The notes beneath the pieces are model-generated. The model had not been told where the DNA came from, ran no database searches, and saw nothing but the letters and a program-made list of their open reading frames with translations. Source: Hungatella hathewayi (GTDB lineage: Bacteria; Bacillota; Clostridia; Lachnospirales; Lachnospiraceae). From it: a stretch of DNA of 64,000 nt. The stretch's first letter is position 1. The number at the start of each line of letters is the position of its first letter. The stretch spans positions 3,808,001-3,872,000 of the forward strand of contig CP102274.1 in the NCBI GenBank assembly GCA_025149285.1. The letters are read 5' to 3'. Below, piece after piece: positions 43,068 to 51,793 of this stretch. The translations under genes and the position numbers were made by a program.

Positions 43068-43722
43068 GGTGCTGCTGAAAGGGAAAAATCTTGCCCGTAT
43101 CCTTGGCGGATTAGACGCAGCACTCAAAATCAGCATGATTTCCGTCGCCATCAGTATCCCATTGGGAATCATTTTGGGCATTCTCATGACATGGAAAAAT
43201 CCAATCTGCCGGGCGATCCTGCGATGTTACCTGGAATTTGTCCGGATTATGCCTCAGATGGTGTTACTGTTCCTCGTCTATTTCGGCACCACGAGAGCCT
43301 TTGGCTGGGACCTATCCGGGGAGCTGGCATCTGTGATTGTATTCACAGTCTGGGGAGCGGCGGAAATGAGTGATCTGGTCCGGGGTTCTCTGATCAGCAT
43401 TCCCATACACCAGTACGAAAGTGCTGAGGCGCTGGGACTGTCGAGAATACAGAGCTATCAGTACATTGTTCTGCCGCAGGCCGTGCGGAGGTTAATTCCA
43501 CTGTCAATCAACCTCATCACAAGAATGATTAAAACCACAAGCCTGATCCTGATGATTGGCGTCGTGGAGGTACTGAAGGTTGCCCAGCAGATTATAGAGG
43601 CAAACCGGATGGGCAGTCCCAATGCTGCATTCGGAATTTACTTAACGGTATTCTTCCTGTATTTTATTGCCTGCTGGCCAATCAGCCTTTTGGCGAAATA
43701 CCTTGAGAAACGATGGAGGTGA
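43048..43722 (+). CDS. Amino-acid ABC transporter permease 2
   Basis: 224 residues; ATG 43048 has AAAGGAGG upstream and overlaps the first permease gene by 20 bp. HisQ/GlnP type: [41 protein letters not shown] and five membrane spans. It works with permease 1, the ATPase and the lipoprotein of the same operon. Confidence 0.9.
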   Translation: MPDLGLEVLLKGKNLARILGGLDAALKISMISVAISIPLGIILGILMTWKNPICRAILRCYLEFVRIMPQMVLLFLVYFGTTRAFGWDLSGELASVIVFTVWGAAEMSDLVRGSLISIPIHQYESAEALGLSRIQSYQYIVLPQAVRRLIPLSINLITRMIKTTSLILMIGVVEVLKVAQQIIEANRMGSPNAAFGIYLTVFFLYFIACWPISLLAKYLEKRWR

Positions 43723-43726
43723 GGAG

Positions 43727-44482
43727 ATGTCAGAATCGGTATTAACCATAGAACATCTGACAAAACAGTTTGACAATTCTACTGTTCTGAATGATTTAAG
43801 CCTGCAGATTCACGAGGGCGAAGTCGTCGTGATTGTCGGTCCCAGCGGATGTGGAAAAAGTACACTGCTGCGGTGTATCAATGCCCTGGAGGACACCCAA
43901 AATGGTGAGATCCGGCTCCATGGGGAACTTGTCACGAAGCGAAGCAGAAACTTAGCCGGAATTCGCCAGAAGATCGGTATGGTGTTCCAGAGCTATGAGC
44001 TGTTCCCGCACCTGAACGTGTTGGACAATATCCTGCTGGCACCGACCAAAGTGCAGAAAAGGACAAAGGACGAGGTAAAAAAAGAAGCTCTTGCACTTCT
44101 GTCCCGTGTTGGGCTTTCGGAAAAAGCGAAAAGTTTTCCACGGCAGTTATCTGGCGGACAGAAACAACGGGTTGCAATTGTCCGTGCATTATGTATGCAC
44201 CCTGAAATTCTGCTGTTTGATGAGGTGACGGCGGCGCTTGACCCGGAGATGGTCAGGGAAGTATTGGAGGTTATCTTAAACCTTGCAGACCAGGGACGAA
44301 CGATGATAATCGTCACTCATGAAATGCAGTTTGCAAAGGCCGTGGCTGACAGAATTATTTTTCTGGATGATGGAAATATCAAAGAGGAAGGAACACCGGA
44401 GCAGTTTTTCGATGCACCGAAAACTGACCGGGCGAAAAAGTTTTTACAGACATTTACCTTTGAGCGGAAAGGTTCAAAATAA
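43727..44482 (+). CDS. Amino-acid ABC transporter ATPase
   Basis: 251 residues from ATG 43727, preceded by GGAGGTGAGGAG; the longer frame to 43667 overlaps the permease. Walker [14 protein letters not shown]-loop [18 protein letters not shown], signature [15 protein letters not shown], Walker [16 protein letters not shown]. Note DEVTAALD in place of DEPTSALD, a common variant. It powers import by the polar-amino-acid transporter. Confidence 0.93.
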   Translation: MSESVLTIEHLTKQFDNSTVLNDLSLQIHEGEVVVIVGPSGCGKSTLLRCINALEDTQNGEIRLHGELVTKRSRNLAGIRQKIGMVFQSYELFPHLNVLDNILLAPTKVQKRTKDEVKKEALALLSRVGLSEKAKSFPRQLSGGQKQRVAIVRALCMHPEILLFDEVTAALDPEMVREVLEVILNLADQGRTMIIVTHEMQFAKAVADRIIFLDDGNIKEEGTPEQFFDAPKTDRAKKFLQTFTFERKGSK

Positions 44483-44518
44483 AATTGATATAGGGCGATG
44501 CCCGGAATGGAGATTATT

Positions 44519-45400
44519 ATGAAAAAAATTCGTAAGCTTGTAACTGTTACACTTACTCTGTCGCTAGCGTTTTCTCTGGCTGCCTGCGGATCAGAGAATT
44601 CTTCAAATAATAATGTGACAGCCAACAGTAGGAAAACCCAGAATGTTGTTTACCGTACTTTGGATGAAATTAAGGAGAGCGGCACCATTAACATCGGCGT
44701 TTTCTCTGACAAGAACCCGTTCGGCTATGTAGATGAAAATGGAGAGTATCAGGGTTATGATGTGTACTTCGCCAACCGCATCGGTGAAGATCTTGGTGTG
44801 AAAATCAACTATATCTCCACCGAGGCGGCAAACCGCATCGAATATCTGCAGACTGGTAAGGCAGATATCATTCTGGCAAACTTCACAGTAACACCTCAGC
44901 GTGCAGAAGAAGTTGATTTCGCGCTTCCATATATGAATGTTGCACTGGGAGTCGTTTCTCCAGACAGCCGTGTAATTGAAAGCCTGGATAACTGGAATGC
45001 GGAGGATCCGATCATTGTCATTTCCGGCACAACTGCAGAAACCTATCTGATTGAGAACTACCCTGACATCCCACTTCAGAAGTATGATTCTTACGCAACC
45101 GCAAAGAATGCCCTGGAAAATGGGAACGGGGCCGCATGGGCCAATGACAATACCGAGGTTATTGCCTTTGCTTTGCAGAATGCCGGCTACACTGTGGGAA
45201 TTCCGTCCTTGGGCAGTCAGGACAGTATTGCACCTGCAGTTTCCAAAGGGAACAGCACGCTTCTGGACTGGTTGAATGAGGAAATCAAAGCCCTTGGCGA
45301 GGAACAGTTCTTCCACAAAGATTACGAAGCAACACTGGTTGATACCTATGGCCTGGACTACGAAGACAGCCTGGTTGTTGAAGGCGGAAAGACAAAATAA
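44519..45400 (+). CDS. Amino-acid-binding lipoprotein
   Basis: 293 residues from ATG 44519 (MKKIRKLVTVTLTLSLAF-type signal, lipobox LAAC). Family 3 solute-binding fold: LDEIKESGTINIGVFSDKNP, GYVDENGEYQGYDVYFANRI, ADIILANFTVTPQRAEEVDF. It delivers the substrate to the two permeases. A cysteine or cystine ligand is inferred from the operon, not from binding residues. Confidence 0.88.
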   Translation: MKKIRKLVTVTLTLSLAFSLAACGSENSSNNNVTANSRKTQNVVYRTLDEIKESGTINIGVFSDKNPFGYVDENGEYQGYDVYFANRIGEDLGVKINYISTEAANRIEYLQTGKADIILANFTVTPQRAEEVDFALPYMNVALGVVSPDSRVIESLDNWNAEDPIIVISGTTAETYLIENYPDIPLQKYDSYATAKNALENGNGAAWANDNTEVIAFALQNAGYTVGIPSLGSQDSIAPAVSKGNSTLLDWLNEEIKALGEEQFFHKDYEATLVDTYGLDYEDSLVVEGGKTK

Positions 45401-46033
45401 ATGATGAAGAATATACTGGTCTTTGGCGATTCCAATACCTGGGGACTGATTCCCGGCACTCATGAACGGTATCCATGGGGAGTGCGCTGGACAAGTATCC
45501 TACAGGAAAAAGAACGATGTAATAACACCCGCATAATAGAAGAAGGTCTATGCGGAAGAACCACCATTTTTGAGGATGAACTGCGCCCCGGAAGAAAAGG
45601 GCTCGATATGCTTCCTGTCCTGCTGGAAACCCATAATCCCCTGGATGCGGCAATCATCATGCTTGGAACCAATGACTGCAAAATATTGTATCGCGCTCCT
45701 GCCCATGTGATTGGGAAAGGGATTGTGCTTTGCCTGGACGAATTGCTAAAAGTAATTCCAGCAGACAGGATTTTATTGGTGTCCCCTCTTCTCCTTGGAG
45801 AGAATGTCTGGAAGCCGGAAAAAGATCCGGAGTTTGATCAGGCTTCCGTGTTAATTTGCAAACAACTGAAAGAAGAATACAGAAAAATCGCCTCTGCAAA
45901 AGGAACGGCCTTCATTGCGGCATCAGACTATGCAGCCGCAAGCAGCATTGATGATGAACATCTGACGGAGGACGGACACTCGGCACTTGCGGATATTTTG
46001 TACAACAAGCTGATAGAAATGAAAGTGATTTAG
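45401..46033 (+). CDS. SGNH/GDSL hydrolase
   Basis: 210 residues with no signal peptide. Block I ILVFGDSNTWGLIPGTH with the catalytic Ser, block III GTND, and a C-terminal DDEHLTEDGHSAL carrying the Asp-x-x-His-like pair. The ATG follows the TAA of the binding-protein gene with no gap, so it is part of the sulfur operon. Arylesterase-like family; the natural substrate is unknown. A role with O-acetylated amino acids is only a guess from position. Confidence 0.85.
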   Translation: MMKNILVFGDSNTWGLIPGTHERYPWGVRWTSILQEKERCNNTRIIEEGLCGRTTIFEDELRPGRKGLDMLPVLLETHNPLDAAIIMLGTNDCKILYRAPAHVIGKGIVLCLDELLKVIPADRILLVSPLLLGENVWKPEKDPEFDQASVLICKQLKEEYRKIASAKGTAFIAASDYAAASSIDDEHLTEDGHSALADILYNKLIEMKVI

Positions 46034-46039
46034 GAGGCT

Positions 46040-46510
46040 CAATCCAAACCTTCCATACCGGCATGGACTATGCTGAGGAGACCGCGTAGTCTATCGGAAT
46101 GTGAGCTATATGACCGTCTATCGAATGTTTCACGAACTATTCAAAAAAAACAACGTGGATACGGTTATGGCAGATATGACTGATCTTGAAGCAGTAAAAA
46201 AGGCAATCATTCCCGGAACAAGGCTTGTCCATATTGAAACACCAGACAATCCCACTGTTGGCATAACAGATATAGAAGCAATTGCAAAAATCGCATGCAG
46301 TCAGCTGATAACACCTTTACTTCCCCGCTGAATCCCCCCCGGAGCTGGGAGCCGTTTTTGTGGTGGACGCCCTCACAAAATTTATCAATGGTCATGGTGA
46401 TGCCCAAGAGGGAGCAATCCTTACCAACAATCTGGAGACGATGGACCGCATCCGCTATGAGGCACACAGGTTAACGTTGGCTCCGTCATCAGCCCATTTA
46501 ATACATGAAG
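46040..46510 (+). pseudogene. Methionine gamma-lyase/Cys-Met PLP enzyme remnant
   Basis: Broken pieces in order: IQTFHTGMDYAEETA then TAG; VYRMFHELFKKNNVDTVMAD, then DLEAVKKAIIPGTRLVHIE and TPDNPTVGITDIEAIAKI; after a frame change, GAVFVVDALTKFINGHGDAQ (the PLP-Lys region) and LETMDRIRYEAHR. Large internal parts are missing. It belongs to the same superfamily as the sulfhydrylase at 41073. Confidence 0.75.
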
Positions 46511-46833
46511 ATTTTCCGTAGCTCAGTCACTTTCACGATACGTATGCAGAGAAGCCTGCTTCGCCGGTTTCTTTCAGCAAGGCTAAAATTTATCTGTTCC
46601 AGTTTTTGGGCAACCACATCAACATTCTCCGAGGGGTCTATTGGGCTGCCTAACAGCTCGCCTACAGAAACTTCCAAAATTTCTGCGTCCCGTATCAGTA
46701 TGTCTGCGTCCGGAACAGACAGGCCTTTCTCCCATTTTGAAATCATTTGTCACACGACATGCAGCTACTCAGCCATGACCTCTTGAGAAATGCTCTTTGC
46801 TTTACAAAGATTTCCTAAATTCTCGCTAAACAT
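46498..46833 (-). pseudogene. XRE regulator broken by two nonsense codons
   Basis: From ATG 46833 the frame reads MFSENLGNLCKAKSISQEV, MAE-stop-LHVV-stop-QMISKWEKG, and SVPDADILIRDAEILEV. The stops are TAG (46765-46767, from CAG) and TGA (46750-46752, from CGA), both C-to-T changes in a standard HTH (LAEQLHVVRQTISKWE in relatives). The rest is readable. Confidence 0.8.
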
Positions 46834-46947
46834 CAAAATTGCTCCCTTCTAATGCTTACAGAATAACGGATATCTGCTGTTGCATTAAGCAATGCAAAGT
46901 AACATGAAGGATTATAGAATGTAATTTTCAGAATACGGTCCCTGCCT

Positions 46948-47502
46948 TTACAGTTTTTTGCTATAGATTTCCAACTCATACTTATTCCCGTTTCGCAAGT
47001 CAATTTTCTGTTCTGAATATTGGTAAGAAAATCTGCAGGGGATCGCAAGGGCTTTTGATGTACTATTCTCAGCCCGTGTCGAGTAAAAAAATTCTTTCCC
47101 GCCTAAATTGCTGCAATATTATAACAATAATTGCAAAATCTGTTTTCCATACCCTTTGCCTGTATAATCTGGGCCAAGGGTATTTTTCTGATATTCAATG
47201 GTTTTGCGAATACATTCCCTGGCCGCCGCTTCACTCTCTGTCACTCGCCATTGCATATACAGTGCTGCTTCCGACCGCGACCATACATTTTTGTACATCG
47301 TTTCCCAGTCTTCAAATTTAGCTTTCTCAAGTATGAGATCTTTTGTTTCTTCTGAAAATTCACTTGGCTTTATAATCATCGTTTCGTTGTGTGTCGCTTC
47401 TTTCTGCTTGCTACTGCAAACAGTCAGAAGCACTGCGAATAACACAAAGATGAGAAAAGTACCTTTTTTCTCGTCTTTCCGTTTTAATGTCAGTCCTCCC
47501 AT
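46948..47502 (-). pseudogene. GNAT acetyltransferase pseudogene fused to a lipoprotein-like start
   Basis: Residues 1-41 look like a lipoprotein signal (FLIFVLFAVLLTVCSSK). GNAT sequence then starts at a new Met (MIIKPSEFSEETKDLILEK; KFEDWETMYKNVWSRSEA), jumps from RKTIEYQKN straight to TLGPDYTGKGYGKQIL (internal deletion), meets TAA at 47119-47121, and continues in the same frame as LGGKEFFYSTRAENSTSKAL and YELEIYSKKL to 46948. It is not functional. Confidence 0.75.
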
Positions 47503-47567
47503 CAGGACTTTTATAACCTGATTTCATAACTATACCTCTATCAAAAGCCAGTTTAAAAATATGGTAT

Positions 47568-47727
47568 TCATTCATCACATTTCAGGCCAGAAATCCCCAG
47601 CCCTATTCCGCTAATAAAGCATACTAACTCTCCCCAACCGCCTAAACTGCTGTCCGGCGATATTAGAAAAAAGCCGCCAATCAGAATTATCGCAATACCA
47701 AATAAAATCCGTTTAAGTCCCTGCATT
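47568..47727 (-). pseudogene. Small membrane protein with a one-base frameshift
   Basis: Begins MQGLKRILF; after a TTTT run one extra base shifts the frame, which then reads GIAIILIGGFFLISPDSSLG and WGELVCFISGIGLGISGLKC to TGA at 47568. The two parts look like one ~52-residue protein with two membrane spans. Function unknown. Confidence 0.5.
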
Positions 47728-47809
47728 ATGTATACTCACATATGTCAATTCAAGTATTTCTGATTCTCAAAATCTATTATCACAATAAAAATTAATCCGG
47801 CACTGAATT

Positions 47810-48007
47810 TCACAGCCCTAATCTGGTAAAATAAACAGACCATAAAACTACTAGACCAATGAATGCGAAGATGCGGTTTAATAAAATATATGTACCACTC
47901 GGTTCCGGCTTGTCTCCATTATGTTTCCAGAAATCAATATACCATAGAATTCTGGGATTTATTATATCTAATAGCAGTACAATGCTTACAATTATATAAA
48001 TAGCCAT
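47810..48007 (-). CDS. Small two-span membrane protein, DUF6199-like
   Basis: 65 residues from ATG 48007, with GAGGGG nine bases upstream. Two hydrophobic segments flank a polar middle (WKHNGDKPEPSGTYILLNRI). The WK...EPS...NR pattern recalls DUF6199 membrane proteins. Function unknown. Confidence 0.5.
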   Translation of the reverse strand: MAIYIIVSIVLLLDIINPRILWYIDFWKHNGDKPEPSGTYILLNRIFAFIGLVVLWSVYFTRLGL

Positions 48008-48194
48008 ATGAATCAATCCCCTCTGCCAAGAATACCTGATCCACCAAATGTCTACTGAAAAAACATCCTGTTTGCCAAATCTAAAACAACATCACAACCA
48101 TTTCGCCCAATCGCCATAGTCAAAAATTCTACGTCCACCTTCTCATTCACTACAATGGTTTTCCCTTTCGTCCTCATGTGACAGCCTTTATGTT

Positions 48195-48797
48195 TTATGA
48201 ATTATGGGTGTTCCATGTAATACGCCAATATTTTAAATTAAGTAATCCTATCATTGAAGAAGCTGCTATATGACCGATTAAGACATTGATACCATGCTGC
48301 AACGGAAGTATTACTGGCAGAACGAATATTGAGCCAATCAGGAGTAGCCCCAATACAATCTGTAAAGGCTTCATCCGCGCTTTCTTGAAATAGCTGATAG
48401 ATGTTATAACCAGCAATATGATTCCCAACGCAAAAAACGCCATCCAATAATAGCTAGATAACCCACTATTATAATATCCTGCATAACCGGAATATCCCGT
48501 GATCAGAAAAATATATCCTAACCAACGGCAGCAAAGCATTTTAGAATTGTTTCTATTTTCTCGCCACTCGTTTTCCTGTGCGGCCTGTTCCGCTTGATAT
48601 TTCTGCGGCTCAACCAGCCCGGACAGGCCAACATGGAATACAGTTGCCAATTCGGTAAGATTTTTTGCCTTAGGTTGGCTTTGGTCAGTTTCCCACTTTG
48701 AAACAGCCTGCCTACTGACGCCTAACTGCTCGGCAACATACTCTTGTGATAATTTCAGTTCGTTTCTTTTGGTTTTAATATTTTCACCTAGTGACAT
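48195..48797 (-). CDS. XRE regulator with membrane-spanning C-terminus
   Basis: 200 residues from ATG 48797, with AGGAGGCGATAG upstream; the longer frame to 48863 is not needed. HTH at about residues 5-60 (LGENIKTKRNELKLSQEYV, GVSRQAVSKWETDQSQPK), then a linker and four membrane helices. Such membrane-anchored XRE proteins often regulate neighbouring membrane or transport genes. Here the neighbours are small membrane proteins, including an SdpI-like one. Confidence 0.85.
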   Translation of the reverse strand: MSLGENIKTKRNELKLSQEYVAEQLGVSRQAVSKWETDQSQPKAKNLTELATVFHVGLSGLVEPQKYQAEQAAQENEWRENRNNSKMLCCRWLGYIFLITGYSGYAGYYNSGLSSYYWMAFFALGIILLVITSISYFKKARMKPLQIVLGLLLIGSIFVLPVILPLQHGINVLIGHIAASSMIGLLNLKYWRITWNTHNS

Positions 48798-49104
48798 ATC
48801 TATCGCCTCCTTTGCCCTAATTTTATAAGGAATCGTAGTTGCATACCACCAACTATACGTCAACTCATGGTTGCAATATGATTTTGTGAGCTTTTGTATG
48901 AGGAGATAAGGGCTATATACCCAAAATAAATTTTAAATAATCTGCGGTACTCACTTCAGCTATCATTAAACGTACATCAATCTGTTCGTTGCGTTAGCCT
49001 TTTATTATACATTTTCTTGGTACTTGCCTTATCATTTTTCAATCCTCGATTTGTCACTCTGTGTAACTCTTCATAAATTAGATTAAGTCTTGTAAATTAT
49101 GTAT
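48798..49104. other. Intergenic stretch
   Basis: No gene is seen. The part nearest 48840 contains several AGTTG/CAACT half-sites (GTAGTTG, CCAACTATACGTCAACTC, GGTTGCAA) that could be an autoregulatory site for the XRE gene; nothing else stands out. Confidence 0.3.
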
Positions 49105-49443
49105 TTATTTTAACAAATATTTCTCAAATGCTTTATGGGCATTAAAATGTACATCCCTAAAAAATAGAATCAACCATATAATGTATGCTCCGATGGCTGC
49201 ATATGGTGTTAAAACATAAGATGAAACAGCGCCAATCAACATAATTGCTGCCCATACAAAACATGAATTTCTTATATCTCTTGCAATCCATGCCTTATCA
49301 TACATTTCCTGCTCCTCTTTTGATAATGTATTAAATCCAGAAACAAATTTTGCTGACTTTTCCTTAAATATAGCAAATAGTACACCTATAATGCCAAAAG
49401 GAAGAACCAAAACAATACATGCCCAAAAACCAACGAAATTCAT
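49105..49443 (-). CDS. DUF3784-like membrane protein
   Basis: 112 residues from ATG 49443, with AAGGGG upstream. Three membrane spans; after the first, FVSGFNTLSKEEQEMYDKA is the pattern of DUF3784 proteins. Often found near SdpI-like proteins in Firmicutes. Function unknown. Confidence 0.7.
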   Translation of the reverse strand: MNFVGFWACIVLVLPFGIIGVLFAIFKEKSAKFVSGFNTLSKEEQEMYDKAWIARDIRNSCFVWAAIMLIGAVSSYVLTPYAAIGAYIIWLILFFRDVHFNAHKAFEKYLLK

Positions 49444-49464
49444 AATTATCACCCCTTTGAAAAT

Positions 49465-49866
49465 TTAATTTTTCGGTTCTGCAAACCTGGATTCATTTTT
49501 TTGATTTCGATACCCTTCCTTAGTAAAAACATTATTCAGTTTTATTTCTGTAGGAATAATTGTAAGGGCCATGATTGCTATTTGTGTAAAAACTAAATAA
49601 ACAATCAGCGTTTCAAAGTCTGGGCGGCCTTGAATATATAGGACAAATGCACTTGAAATCACTGCCAATATAACACCTATGCAAAAATTTATTTTCCCCC
49701 AATATTTATGCGCGTAAGACCACGTATCCTTATTTAATCTTGACATAGTGGTTCGGTAGCCTGAAAGCCCATTTATATCTTCAGGCGGATTGTTTTCCCA
49801 CCGTTTGCCTAATATAATCATAGAAAGCGGAACCAGCAATGAACAAACCAATAAAAATATAAACAC
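49465..49866 (-). CDS. SdpI-like membrane protein
   Basis: 133 residues from GTG 49866, with GGAGGAG at good spacing. Four membrane spans and NGLSGYRTTMSRLNKDTWSY with later conserved WGK, matching the SdpI C-terminal family. SdpI gives immunity to the SdpC toxin in Bacillus; here no toxin gene is seen, so the role is open. It lies 21 bases upstream of the DUF3784-like gene. Confidence 0.7.
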   Translation of the reverse strand: MFIFLLVCSLLVPLSMIILGKRWENNPPEDINGLSGYRTTMSRLNKDTWSYAHKYWGKINFCIGVILAVISSAFVLYIQGRPDFETLIVYLVFTQIAIMALTIIPTEIKLNNVFTKEGYRNQKNESRFAEPKN

Positions 49867-49950
49867 TTCAACTCCTCCTTCTGTCGCTCTTTGATATGTC
49901 TTTATGTGGATTGATTCAAGCCCTCTTAGTTAAAACAGTACTGGCAATAT

Positions 49951-50569
49951 TTAATATTCGCTTGAAATCCTGCCTTTTGAGTACATGCTTGTTGAGGAAA
50001 CACCTCCGTCTACTGGAAATGCCCCTCCTGTTATGTAGCCGGCTTCATCACTCACCAGAAATGCTACCATATGGGCAATGTCTTCTGGCCGGCCGATGCA
50101 CTTCATCGACATCCGCATACTGCTGTGCAAGACATTTCTTCAGCATAATCAGCCCAGCTTTCGTGGCACAGTATAAAGGGGAAGTCAGTTCCGGCACCAG
50201 GCCTAGGCAAGATGCAATTATGACAATATTTCCTTTTGCTTCCATGATTTTGGGAAGCGCATTCCCAGTCATCCGATAAGTTCCTTTGATATTAACATCT
50301 ACCATCTGATCCAGCTCCTCATTTGAGGTATCCTCCAGATATTTTTCAAAATATATACCCGCATTATTTATCAGAATGTCTACCCGCGGAATCTGGGATA
50401 ACGCAGTTAAAATCTGATCATCTTTCCGGATATCCACTTGATAATATTGAAAGCCCTCCGGTGGCGCCTGGATGTCAAAAATAATAACATCCATGTCCAT
50501 CTGAGATAATCGTTTTGCAATGGCAAGCCCCATGCCTGAGCTGCCTCCCGTCACAATCGCAACCTTTAT
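49951..50569 (-). pseudogene. Short-chain dehydrogenase pseudogene
   Basis: AAGGAG (50577-50582) is followed at normal spacing by ATA (50567-50569) where the ATG should be, then KVAIVTGGSSGMGLAIAKRL (cofactor motif), NNAGIY and YCATKAGLIML (catalytic Tyr and Lys). After CLAQQYAD the next ~45 codons are deleted and the frame shifts; [18 protein letters not shown] and [16 protein letters not shown] continue in another frame to TAA at 49951. It is not functional. Confidence 0.8.
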
Positions 50570-50639
50570 CCTATCGCTCCTTCTATAAAGTATAACAGTA
50601 TTTGCTTGTCATCTTGCTAAAAAGCTTCACGCTTTCACT

Positions 50640-51083
50640 CTACCAATTTGTTCTTTGCACAGCTGCCCTTTTCCAGGTATATAGAAACAAAAGTAAGATT
50701 CCACCCGATAGTGCATAGGCAACAGACCACATTCTTTCCGCCGCAAAAAGGCTGTATCCAAACAACATAAGAAAACAGGTTATTATAATAAAGCCGGCTC
50801 TGGATATCTTTGCCCTTTTAGAAAGTCCAGATAGATGAAATACATCCAAAAGGTGAATTATTTGTTCCTTTTTTATATTCATTCCTCGAATAAGCGTACA
50901 TATGTTGAGGACGACGAGGACAAATACCGCTATAATCCAAAGAAAGGGAATAAATAATAATGCTGCTTGATTGTCAACCCCGTTTAAACCGCGATTCAAT
51001 GCACTTATAGAAGCTCCAAAAAAGGCGGCTCCATTTAAAATTGAAACAAGACACATTGTAATCCAAAAAAACCATTTTTTCAT
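50640..51083 (-). CDS. Membrane protein of unknown family
   Basis: 147 residues with four membrane spans (FFWITMCLVSILNGAAFFG; FIPFLWIIAVFVLVVL; FIIITCFLMLFGYSLF; YALSGGILLLFLYTW). No family recognised. The ATG overlaps the TGA of a tiny ORF ending at 51080 (possible 28-residue ORF from 51166, MFIWLFGGSFMSK), so the two may be coupled or parts of one decayed gene. Confidence 0.55.
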   Translation of the reverse strand: MKKWFFWITMCLVSILNGAAFFGASISALNRGLNGVDNQAALLFIPFLWIIAVFVLVVLNICTLIRGMNIKKEQIIHLLDVFHLSGLSKRAKISRAGFIIITCFLMLFGYSLFAAERMWSVAYALSGGILLLFLYTWKRAAVQRTNW

Positions 51084-51319
51084 TTCTCTTCTCCTTCCAA
51101 ATGTGGAATCAACTCAATCAAAACCACTATTTTACTCATAAAAGAGCCTCCAAATAACCATATAAACATAAGAGAATATCTCCAGAGTAGGATGATCCTC
51201 TCCATATTCCGGCAGACAGGGATGTTCCCAGCAATGTGTGTATTCGGTATTCCTGTCATTTTATCAAGCCAGACTCTGCGCAGATCTCTGACTTCCCCTA
51301 TAATATTACAATGGAACAC

Positions 51320-51793
51320 TTTTTTGTAGAAGTCTATTAGCTTTATTTCGCAATAATATTGGTATGGGCATATCGAAACATCTATTAATTCCTCATTTCC
51401 ATAATGAGAGGTCTACATTCCCTAAAACGGTATTCTTAATGACGAGCCACCTGCATTTATTTATCATTATAATGATATTATCTGAAAATGGCACAAAAAT
51501 CCTTTAAATATTATCTTACAATTTCATGAAGAAACAGCGATACATACCATTTCTCTATTTCCTCAATAAATTTTTATTTTAATACCCGGTTAAATACAAA
51601 TCCACATAAAAGCGAAAACAGACTCTGATATAACGTCTGCTTTCGCCTTCTATGTTCATATTGCTGTTTCACATATTTTTTAGAATTTATGTCTGGCACT
51701 AGTTTGATGCAGCTCTGCACCGTAGCGTATTCAACAACATTCCATGCATACTCTCTATTGATTCAATGGGCTATCTGTATTTGTCACTTACAA
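51320..51793. other. AT-rich intergenic stretch
   Basis: No gene is supported. It holds a minus-strand terminator at 51612-51646 and otherwise AT-rich sequence without clear repeats. Confidence 0.4.
51612..51646 (-). terminator. Terminator after the second sugar importer
   Basis: 12-bp stem with one mismatch (GCGAAAACAGAC / GTCTGCTTTCGC); on the minus strand it is followed by TTTTATG. It lies about 150 bases past the solute-binding protein gene. Confidence 0.6.

Noticed and set aside
44603..45463. A 286-codon minus-strand ORF opposite the amino-acid-binding lipoprotein
   Set aside because: It is a mirror frame of a well-supported gene, has no Shine-Dalgarno sequence and no recognisable domain.
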